A stretch of DNA of 15,191 nucleotides, from NCBI GenBank assembly GCA_004151065.3, contig NWUY0300078062.1, forward strand, positions 1 to 15,191. Direction: 5' to 3'. The notes under the pieces are model-generated. The model was given only the letters and a program-made list of their open reading frames with translations, ran no database searches and was not told the DNA's origin. Below are positions 8,091 through 15,191 of this stretch, in pieces (positions within the stretch are counted from its first letter, which is position 1; each line of letters opens with the position of its first letter). A program made the position numbers and the translations under genes. This DNA is from Larix sibirica. Its lineage: Eukaryota; Streptophyta; Pinopsida; Pinales; Pinaceae.

Positions 8091-8340
8091 CTTCAGGAAT
8101 TCAATCTTACTCAGATTCTTCATGTGTTTCACCCAAAGCAATGGAGTTTCCACATAATTCATGGGTCTATTTCCTTGAAGCCATTGGAGAAATCCTTTGG
8201 AGTCTACCCAGGTGTGATGCACTCCCGAATTTGCACACAGTCGAAGAAAGAGTTAGATTGAGCTAAGAAAATCTTCCCCCTGAGTGTTTTTTGTAGGTGA
8301 AAAGTTCAAATTTGTCTCACCAAGAGCGCAACAGCTGACT
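8091..8340 (+). other. Untranslated leader of copia-2
   Basis: This 250-bp stretch lies between the primer-binding site and the inferred gag start. It holds no conserved coding motif. A packaging signal would be expected here, but nothing in the sequence identifies one. Confidence 0.6.
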
Positions 8341-9138
8341 ATGGATCACTCTCATTCATGAATTCTCACTCCATTCAACTATTTTGAATAAAAGGCCAAA
8401 ATGGTGATCCAACTGAGGAGAAAAGGCCTCTATAAGGTTACTATGGGAAGTGAGAATGAACCAAATTCAATAGTAGAGAAGTCCATATGGTTTAATAGAC
8501 TTGATGAAGCATATGGATTACTGTGTCTCAACATTTCCATAGATATTTTGTTCCATCTTGAGGTTTTATCCACTCCTAATGAATTTTGGCTCAATCTTGA
8601 GTCATTGTTTGGGAAGACAATTGAGCTAAGCGGTCATCAACTGGAAAATGGGCTTGTCTCATTGAGCCCAAGCAGTTTCGACACCATACAAGATTTCTTC
8701 ACAAATTTCAAGTCCCTGGTTCTTCATCTCAAGCAATGTGGGATTGAGAAGAAAGAAGAATAGTTGATTCTGCCCATTCTCTCCAAACTGAGTCCTGAAT
8801 ACTCAGTGTTTGTTTCTACCTTCCATGCAATGAAGCTAACAGTTCGAAATTGGAATATGCTCTCCTTGGAAGAATTCATGGAATCTCTCACTCAAGAGCA
8901 AGGCAAGTTGGTCCAGATGGGAGCCATCAAACCAACCAAAGACTATGCGCTTACTGTAGGAGACTCTAGGAATGCCAAAGGGAAGAAAAAAAGCCAAATA
9001 AAGAAGCTTCAAGATAAGAAGAAGGAGAAACACAAACCTCTAGAAGAGCATTCGAATCCTAAGAGGGATAATCCAAAGAAGAAGGAAAGGTCCAAATTCC
9101 CATACTTCTAGACAGGTTTTCACCCTAAGAGCTCATGC
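8341..9138 (+). pseudogene. gag: Copia-2 gag (capsid and nucleocapsid), broken
   Basis: I place the start at ATG 8341 because the next residues, ILTPFNYFE near 8362-8388, match the copia Gag N-terminus (the NYxxW region), and the frame runs straight into the clearer part. Stops interrupt this frame at 8359, 8389, 8761 and 9109. The capsid part reads KSIWFNRLDEAYGLLCLNIS and TPNEFWLNLESLFGK, typical of the UBN2/retrotran_gag_2 fold. A Lys-rich basic tail precedes the nucleocapsid knuckle. That knuckle should be CX2CX4HX4C, but here it reads F-PY-F-stop-TGF-H-PKSS-C (9097-9138): both leading Cys codons are TTC. Gag would form the particle and bind element RNA; this copy cannot. It shares its frame with protease and integrase, as in single-ORF copia elements. 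Confidence 0.88.
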
Positions 9139-10560
9139 ATGAAGAAAACCATTGATTTGATGGCTCAACTTTTGGAAAAGAACAATATTCCTCTCTCTAA
9201 AGGTGCCAAGAGGAAAGATGAAAGTTCAAGTTTAAAAGACCGAGAGAGGTTCCATGCATTTATGGCAAGTATTTTGAAAAATCCTTCTTTCATCATAGAC
9301 TCTAGATCATCCAATCATATGGCTTCCACAAGAGAAGCCTTTACTACTTTCAAATCCATTGGAGATCCATCAATCTTGAGGGGAGATGACTCAGAGATTC
9401 CAGCCAAAGGAAGAGGAAGAATTGATATGGACAATGGTTGCTTCAAGAATGTGTTGTATGTTTGTTCCTTCCTTGTCTGCAAATATTCTTTATGTGTATC
9501 AAATGATACACACTGGACTCCAAAGAAGGTCTTTTTGAATCCAAATGATGTGGAGATTTCTGAAATCTCTACAGGAATATTTATTGCACTTGGAGCAGCA
9601 AATAATGATTTGAAAGTCTACAAGTTCTCCCATTTTCTACCCTATTCCTCACCCAATACACACCTTTCACATGCTAATGAGGTCAGTAGACTTTGGCATG
9701 AGAGGTTTGGACACCTCAACTACAGATATTTCCATGATTTGAGAAAGCACTCAATGGTTGAAGGGATTCCAAACATCAATTTCTCAAAAGTAATTGGTCA
9801 AGGTTGCATTCTTGGAAAGCATCCAGAGCGAAAGTATGAGAAGGTCAAGGAAAAGAGAGTTTCTTCACATCTCAAATTGGTTCATAGTGACATCACAGGA
9901 CCTCTTCCTACTCCCTCCTTGAGTAATCAAAAGTATGTTCTTACTTTCATAGATGATTATTCTAGATTTTTTTGGATGTATTTTCTCAAACACAAGCCAA
10001 AAGTATTTGAAATGTTTTTAGTTTTTAAAGCTTATGTTGAGACATTTCCTGGGAAAAATATCAAGGCCCTTCGTATTGATAATGGAGGAGAATATGTGAA
10101 GAAGGATTTGCAGAAGCTATGTGAAAATGCAGGCATCCAAATGCAGCATACAATTCCCTACACACCTCAACAAAATGGTGTTGCAGAACACAAGAAAAGA
10201 TCTCGGAAGGAGATGGCCAATTGCATGCTTGAGTCCAATTATTTATCTCCAAGACTATGGGATGAATCCATCAATTGTGCATCATACATTCATAATAGAG
10301 TACCTCATAAATATTTGAAAGGAATAACTCCATTCAAAGCATGGAAAGGGAACACGCCATATGTATCTCATTTCAGAATTTTTGGTTCAAAAGCATGGGC
10401 TAGGATTCCTCCTTAGAAGAGAAAGGCATTATAGCCTCAAAGCCAGCCATGTATATTTGTTGGCTATGTAGAATATGAAAATGCCTACAATATTTTCAAC
10501 TGCTCCACTCAAAAATATTTCAATGAAAGGAGTGTTCAGTTTGATGAAGAACCTTGTAGT
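9139..10560 (+). pseudogene. pol: Copia-2 protease and integrase, broken
   Basis: The frame continues from gag and stays open for 425 codons to a stop at 10414. Protease: FIIDSRSSNHM, Asp codon at 9298-9300; the DSG triad is changed to DSR. GAG-pre-integrase: LWHERFGHLNYRYFHDLRKH near 9691-9750, giving the two His; then GCILGKHPERK, where only the second Cys of the CX2C pair remains, so the zinc site is damaged. Integrase core: HSDITGP with Asp at 9889-9891, RIDNGGEY with Asp at 10078-10080, and NGVAEHKKR with Glu at 10186-10188. The last two acidic residues are 35 residues apart, the expected D,D(35)E spacing. After the stop the same frame still reads CIFVGYVEYENAYNIFNC, the end of the integrase region. 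The integrase would insert element DNA; all three catalytic residues survive although the polyprotein is dead. Confidence 0.92.
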
Positions 10561-12000
10561 CCAATTGGAAGAAGGAGAAAGCTCAAATTCCCCACCACTA
10601 CTTGATGATGTAAGTGATGCTTCTAGTGAATTTTATGATTCTGATTTTGATGATGAGGAAGATGAACATCATATTATAGGCCATGATCCTCCTATAAGGA
10701 AAACATGGGTTGAAAATACCATAGAGGAAGTTGGAGATCTAGATGGAAATCCTAAAGATACTAGGAAGACAAGGTCTCAATTTCACAATGCATAATGTGC
10801 ATTTGCTGCTCATGATCCATATATTCCCGAGAGATGTTATTTGATGGTTGGATTTGATCCAAAAACATATGCAAAGGTATAAAAAGACTCAATATGGAAA
10901 GCTTCCATGGATGAAGAGTTTCAATCTCTTCAAAGCAATCAAACTTGGGAGTTGGTTCCTCTCCCTCATGGGAGAAAACCGGTTCAATGCAAGTGTATTT
11001 TTTGAACCAAGTTGGTTGATGATGGTGCAAAAATCAAGTACAAAGAAATATTGGTGGCTAAAGGATTCTGTGAACTCCAAGGGATTCACTATACAAAGAC
11101 ATTTTCTCCAGTAGCAAAGATGGATTATATCCAACTAGTTTTGGCTATTGCAGCATCCAAGCACTGGGAATTGCACCACATAGATGTTAACAGTGCATTC
11201 CTCCATGGATATCGTGAGGAGTATATCTATATGCAACAACCATAGGAGTCCATTCATGATCCCTCACTTGTGTACAGGTTTAAGAAGTCACTCTATGGCC
11301 TCAAGCAAGATCCTAGAGCTTCGTATGGAAACATGGACAACTTTCTCTTGTCACAAGGTTTCACATGATGAAAATCAAATCCAAATATTTATATGCAACT
11401 GAATGGTGACTCTATTTTGTTGGTTTTTTTATATGTCGATGATATTTTTATCTCTAGGATTTCCACAGTAGAGATTGCATCAATTAAAACTGCTTTGCAT
11501 TATCATTTTCTATGATTCATTTGGTGTTGTTGGGAAAATTTCTTGGACTTGAGATCACACAGTGAAGTTTAGGTATAATGGTATCCTAATCCAAATATGT
11601 TTTAGACCTACTCAAAATTGTTTGAATGGAACAATGTAAGCCAACCAAGTTCCCATTTCAATGTAGCCACACAATGTGTTTGGCTGAGAGGCATACTTTC
11701 TGAGTTTGGAATTCACTCTAGTTCACCCACGGTCATATGCTGTGATAACCATAGTTCCATCAAAATATTAATCGATCCAGTTCAGAGGTAGAGAACAAAG
11801 CACATTGAGATTCACATGAACTACATCAGAGTCTTGCTGCATGAAAACGCCATTTCAGTATAGTATTGTCCATCTTCAGTACAAACTGCATACATCTTCA
11901 CCAATAGATTTACAGAGAAGACATTCACACATCTCAGATCTCTTCTTGGGGTGAGTGATTCCATGGTGGAGACATTTTACAAATTTTCGAGTTCACATGT
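10561..12000 (+). pseudogene. pol: Copia-2 reverse transcriptase and truncated RNase H
   Basis: Reading moves here to a second frame, so a frameshift lies near 10560-10600. An acidic linker (SSEFYDSDFDDEEDEHH near 10621-10672) leads to RT. Stops break the frame at 10793, 10880, 11003, 11243, 11366 and 11369, and more follow. RT signatures: WKASMDEEFQSLQSNQTWEL near 10895, AKGFCELQGIHYTKTFSPVAK near 11060, HHIDVNSAFLHG near 11177, SLYGLKQDPRA near 11288, and the catalytic YVDD at 11432-11443. Near 11660 the text passes directly from KPTKFPFQ to the late RNase H block CVWLRGILSEFG, so roughly the first half of RNase H, with its DSDWAGD and SSAEAEY motifs, is deleted. The remnant retains CCDNHS (Asp at 11744), TKHIEIHMNYIR and a degraded DIFTK end. 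Enzyme activity is impossible. Confidence 0.9.
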
Positions 12001-12139
12001 CCATGTTTAGAGGAGAGGCTTTTTCCCATGTGGTTTTCCTCTTTTACCTTATTTGTATGTAATAATAAAATGTAAAGGGTGACCTTAACCTTTGTTGTTG
12101 GGCCATATTTTGATTTCTTTTATTCACAAATTTAGGCCT

Positions 12140-12147
12140 AAGGGGGG
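12140..12147 (+). other. Polypurine tract of copia-2
   Basis: AAGGGGGG lies immediately before the TGTTAG start of the 3' LTR. It is the plus-strand primer site in reverse transcription. The position is exact relative to the LTR. Confidence 0.92.
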
Positions 12148-12795
12148 TGTTAGAACATTTTACTCATATATCCCTTAGGATATGTTATCTTTGCTTACTA
12201 TGTGGTCTAGAACAGGGTAGTTACTCTCCTAGAGCATAGTTTGTCCACTTTTTAATGAATATATCACACATGTACACCTCATTTCCTTGTTTTGGTGAGT
12301 AAATGCGCCACCTTATAGTACATTTATGATGGGAGGATCCCTTCTTCTTTGTTTTAGGTAATAAGGATGGACTAAGGGGGCGCTCATGCATTTATTGTGG
12401 TTTTTTGGTCAAACTAGTTGTTAGTGGCCATCTCCTTTGCCTCCATTTCGGCCTCCATTTGGTCCAATCAAGTTCTACCTAGGTCCACTATCCCATTCAT
12501 GGCCATTAGTGAGGAGTTGGGATGCCACTTGTGCCATATGGGGGTAAACTAATCCAAGGTATGCCTACCACTTGTGAGATTTCCTATTTCCCTTGGAGGC
12601 TCACATATTTTTCTCAATGTGATATATTTGGATGGACAACATATTGGCCAAGGTTAGATCAATACAATTTCTTCATCATAAGTTACATGTGTTGTTCAAT
12701 TTATGCAATTTTCTTCTCATGCTTATGCATTCTTGTGAATACATTGTGAGGATTTTTTCCTGCTTGTGTTATCCAACTGTGATAAAAATTTCACA
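12148..12795 (+). repeat. 3' LTR of copia-2 (648 bp)
   Basis: It aligns end to end with 7426-8077 with scattered substitutions and few short indels. The end reads TTTCACA against TTTAACA, so the terminal CA is kept but the inverted repeat is imperfect. An open frame that starts in this LTR (12632) runs on through the junction into the LINE; that is chance joining, not a gene. Confidence 0.94.
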
Positions 12796-12800
12796 AGATG

Positions 12801-13125
12801 TTGTCAAGGAAGAACTGCATAATAGGTTGAAAATCGAAACAAAATTTCTCAGACAAGATAAGAGGTTGGGAAAACCAATTGACAATAACAATAGACTAAT
12901 CAAGATTAATATTATCTCTAATGACCATAAACTTGGATTAATTAGTAAAACATCGAGCCTAAAAGGATTAGGAATATTCATAAACGAAGACCTCATTCGT
13001 GAAGATCAATTTGAATTAATAAAGTAGGTTCAAAAGGTAAAAGAGTTAGGAAACAAGGAAAATGGGTGATCATTAGAAATAGAAAAGTTGTCATTCGCGA
13101 TTGAAACCAAAAAGATACCACTAAA
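12801..13125 (+). pseudogene. LINE ORF1-like C-terminal region
   Basis: From the LTR junction one frame reads VVKEELHNRLKIETKFLRQ (helical, charged), then RLIKINIISNDHKLGLISK, SSLKGLGIFINEDLIREDQ, and stops at 13025. A frame change near 13045 is followed by RKQGKWVIIRNRKVVIRD, with stops at 13108 and 13129, leading into the endonuclease. The pattern of a basic strand, S-L-K-G, I-F-I-N-E-D-L, helix, then K-(W/V)-x-I-x-x-(R/G)-x-K resembles the nucleic-acid-binding C-terminal domain found just upstream of the endonuclease in several LINE clades. It would bind element RNA. The match is by pattern, not by a database search. No zinc knuckle is visible in the short part that remains. Confidence 0.6.
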
Positions 13126-13137
13126 TAGCAATTCAAA

Positions 13138-13970
13138 ACACTTTGGATCCTCTCCTGGAACTGTTGAGGCTTCCGATGGAATAGAGGTTCCAATTTAAGT
13201 TGGATCTCGAGAGACATTGATATTATATTACTCAATGAAACTTGGGAACGTGAAGAATGTAAGGTCCCTAACATAGATGGTTTTTTCCTATGGTCAAAAT
13301 GGAACAAGCGTTCCTCTCGTAGAGGGATTGGATGCATAGCTTGCTACATCAGAAAAATAATTTCTCCCATTGTTAGAATTTATAAGAAAATCCCTTCCAA
13401 TCAATATATTTGGATGGAAATCACGAAAATCAATGCAAGAAAAACCTACATAGCAATCTGCTATTTTTCCCCTATTAAATTTAACTTTTGTAAGAAGTAC
13501 AATTTACATAAAAATTGTTCTTATAATGGCTTAGAGCACGATATTTCAAGCCTCAAAATGTTGGTAATATCATGTTAATGGGGATTTCAATGCTCAAACC
13601 TCAAGTAACCAAGCTATTTTTTAAGCAACTACTCAAACCCTAATCATCTCTGGTTAGACAAAGACCTTACTTCAACTAGCAGGTAAAATAGAAGCTATGA
13701 AGATCTAGGTGAAAATCTATTCAGATTAGAGTTATTCAATATTTGTAGTGCTCAATATCTTATAATATGCAATGACATAAAGAAATTGCCAAATTTGAGT
13801 AGGATGACTTGCATTCATGGTCTTGGGGGCAATGCGGTCAATTATGTCATTTTTGATATCCCTATGTATTTCTAATGGAATCATGAATTTTGAGATTTTA
13901 AATGACCACATGCTTGATTCAGATCACAAACCTTTAAATATAACCCTCAGTCTTTCCATGCATAATGAAC
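13138..13970 (+). pseudogene. LINE endonuclease (EEP/APE-like)
   Basis: This nuclease domain would nick the target DNA to prime reverse transcription. The first frame is clear from 13138 to 13578, with stops at 13162 and 13195. It reads WILSWNC at 13144-13164 (catalytic Asn at 13159), DIDIILLNETWERE with catalytic Glu at 13237, and RRGIGCIACYIRK near 13318. A frameshift just before 13583 leads to DFNAQT (catalytic Asp 13583-13585 and Asn 13589-13591). The text continues with a stop near 13681 through TCIHGLGGNAVNYVI near 13809. The last motif, SDHKPL (13919-13936), carries the Asp-His pair after NDHMLD. So all core catalytic residues survive while the frame is broken. Length (about 275 residues) is normal for an EEP domain. 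Confidence 0.88.
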
Positions 13971-15191
13971 CCATGGAGGAAAATTCTCAAAGCCAAAAAC
14001 ACTTGGTCCTCGATAGAAATAATAAAGATGGATTTATAAATGATTTAATGAAGAATTTATCCCCTCTTTCTGATAAGGCCAATATATAATACCTTTATCA
14101 TAATTTCACTACTTCCCGCTCTTCTTCAATTAACAAGTTCTCTCTCGAAATTTCCAATAAAAAGGAGAATGGAAGAACCAACCCCTAGTATGGTGACGAT
14201 TGTAGGCATGCACATAGAGAAATTATAGAATCTATTGATGAGACTCTAAAAGTTGAGAAGATAAAGACGTATAAAGCACTAATTAAAATAAAAAAGTCCC
14301 ACTACATAAATAAAAGACAAGAAAATCTTTTATTGTTATCTAAGATGACTCCTAATAAATTTTGGAGGAAAATTCTAACTTGTAAAACTAAAGAAAATAA
14401 TAAGATCTCTTTGGCATATTGGAACTCTTATCTTAAAAAGCTATACGAATCCCCAGGTGTCATGGATAACTTTCCATCCCTCCTTACAATTGAGCAAGTA
14501 TATTCATTAGAAGACATAGAATTTGGGATTAAGCACCTAACTAATGGAAAAGCTAAAGACATTGAAGGGTACCAAGTGGAAATATTAAAAATAAAAGCAC
14601 TCGTTCTCATCCCCTACATTCACAATCTCTTCAATCTAGTAGTGAAGCATGAATTCCCTAAGCCTTAGATTCATAGCCTATAGTTCATATTTTTAAAAGT
14701 GGAGGTAAAGATAACCCGTCTAATTATAGGACCATTATGATTAGCCATGTTTTATCCAAGTTATATGGTATTATTTTGGAAAAGAGGATTAGCACATGGA
14801 AAGAAAATGAAGAAAAGTGAGCTAAAGGTCAGGAAATATTTAGAAGGAATCTCTCAATCACAGGCCACCTCGTTACACTTAGGATCATTGTGGAGGAGTG
14901 CCATAATAATAAATCCAATATTTTTGTTGTTTTGCATACTTTAGAAATTTTTTTAATACAATGCCTAGGAAGACCCTTTGGGATAGATTAGAAGAGTTAA
15001 AGGTTCCTTTCGAGTTGAGGGATGAAAATATAAGGTTATATGAGAATGACATTGCTAAATTAAAAAATAAGGTTGAAAGATATTAATTGTAATATTGGAG
15101 TTAAGCAAGGGTGGCCCTCTCCCCCACCCTTTTTGGTATTTGCATGGATAAGCTAGAAGGTTGTTTAGAAGAAGCAGGTTGTACTGGCACG
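13971..15191 (+). pseudogene. LINE reverse transcriptase, broken and cut by window edge
   Basis: After the endonuclease, a linker reads REIIESIDETLKVEKIKTYK near 14217. The next open frame (to a stop at 14666) holds the RT fingers: LTNGKAKDIEGYQVEILK near 14540 and LIPYIHNLFNLVVKHEFPKP near 14610. Then NYRTIMISHV-like text follows near 14720 in another frame. In the third frame HLVTLRIIVEEC near 14869 leads to FCCFAYFRNFFNTMPRK (14925-14975), the place of motif A; the expected Asp of the FVDF pattern is Tyr here (codon 14937-14939). LWDRLEELKVPFEL follows. Motif B reads IGVKQGW near 15093 and continues, after a frame change, as SPTLFGI. Motif C (YxDD) would lie beyond the window. At least four frame changes and several stops are seen. 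Confidence 0.86.

Larger units (their letters stand above)
7426..12795 (+). mobile_element. Full-length but defective Ty1-copia element (copia-2)
   Basis: The 5370-bp element has, in order: a 652-bp LTR, a primer-binding site, a leader, gag, protease, integrase, an acidic linker, RT, a partial RNase H, a polypurine tract and a 648-bp LTR. Domain order with integrase before RT defines copia. The LTRs begin TGTTAG; the left one ends TTTAACA, the right one TTTCACA. By eye the LTRs are about 85-90% identical, which points to an old insertion or to LTRs of two different copies. The flanking pentamers GCTCT (left) and AGATG (right) do not match, and the two flanks belong to different elements. At least ten stop codons, one gag/pol frameshift and an RNase H deletion make it non-autonomous. 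Confidence 0.93.
12796..15191 (+). mobile_element. LINE (non-LTR retrotransposon), 5'-cut and running off the window
   Basis: Three blocks follow in LINE order: an ORF1-like C-terminus, an EEP-type endonuclease and a reverse transcriptase. Frames change at least four times and stops recur. The coding trace starts within a few bases of the copia-2 LTR, so copia-2 interrupts the LINE; the missing 5' part is not on the other side of copia-2. The right end lies outside the window, so the tail and 3' target duplication cannot be examined. Confidence 0.9.

Noticed and set aside
7956-8222. Open frames over the 5' LTR end and leader of copia-2
   Set aside because: They cross the LTR boundary and primer-binding site, and have no homologous motif. 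The non-coding function of the region is clear.
12632-13027. A 131-codon plus-strand open frame spanning the LTR/LINE junction
   Set aside because: Its first 55 or so codons lie in the LTR and the rest in the LINE ORF1-like region. The join is accidental, so it is not a fusion gene.
13022-13337. A 114-codon minus-strand open frame
   Set aside because: It is the antisense of the LINE endonuclease, whose catalytic motifs are on the plus strand.
1-15191. CRISPR array, phage, bacterial operon or organelle insert
   Set aside because: No regularly spaced direct repeats, no ribosome-binding-site-led gene runs, and no rRNA, tRNA cluster or organelle gene were recognised.
1-15191. A new functional multi-gene system
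   Set aside because: All coding traces match known retroelement or transposon domains and all are broken. No intact unknown gene stands beside another.

Overview
The window looks like nuclear DNA from a plant with a large, repeat-rich genome. Evidence: two Ty1-copia relics, a chromodomain Ty3-gypsy relic, an RVT_3-type RNase H relic, a CACTA-type DNA transposon end, a tRNA-derived SINE and an endonuclease/RT LINE are packed end to end in AT-rich sequence, and no host gene is visible. A gymnosperm is plausible from the density and decay of these families, but the sequence alone does not prove it. No intact gene, RNA gene, operon or CRISPR array was found. Every coding trace carries stop codons, frameshifts or truncation.

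Layout. 1-530 holds nothing recognisable. 531-2432 (+) is a decayed copia RT-RNase H (copia-1), followed by a polypurine tract and its 3' LTR (2484-2973). A SINE sits in the RNase H part in antisense (2065-2256), flanked by a 20-bp target-site duplication. 3022-3880 (-) is a gag-like relic with two readable CCHC zinc knuckles. 4015-4437 is a two-copy tandem repeat. 4440-4850 (-) is an RNase H fragment. About 4926-6079 (-) is a chromoviral gypsy 3' end: integrase, chromodomain and possible LTR remnant. It stops exactly where a CACTA terminus begins at 6080. 6080-7425 is non-coding and rich in GGTGC/GCACC motifs; it is interpreted as the subterminal part of that CACTA element, with the right end missing.

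7426-12795 is a complete-length but dead copia element (copia-2). It has 652- and 648-bp LTRs, a tRNA-iMet-type primer-binding site, gag, protease, integrase, RT and a partly deleted RNase H, then a polypurine tract. Its left flank is the GGTGC-rich DNA and its right flank is a LINE reading frame. The 5-bp flanks do not match, which suggests a recombinant element or rearranged locus. 12796-15191 (+) is the LINE: an ORF1-like C-terminus, an EEP endonuclease, and an RT that runs off the window edge.

The elements do not form a system together. The layout reflects nested insertion, recombination and decay. The most informative features are the junctions (SINE target-site duplication, gypsy/CACTA boundary, discordant copia-2 flanks) and the GGTGC-motif region.
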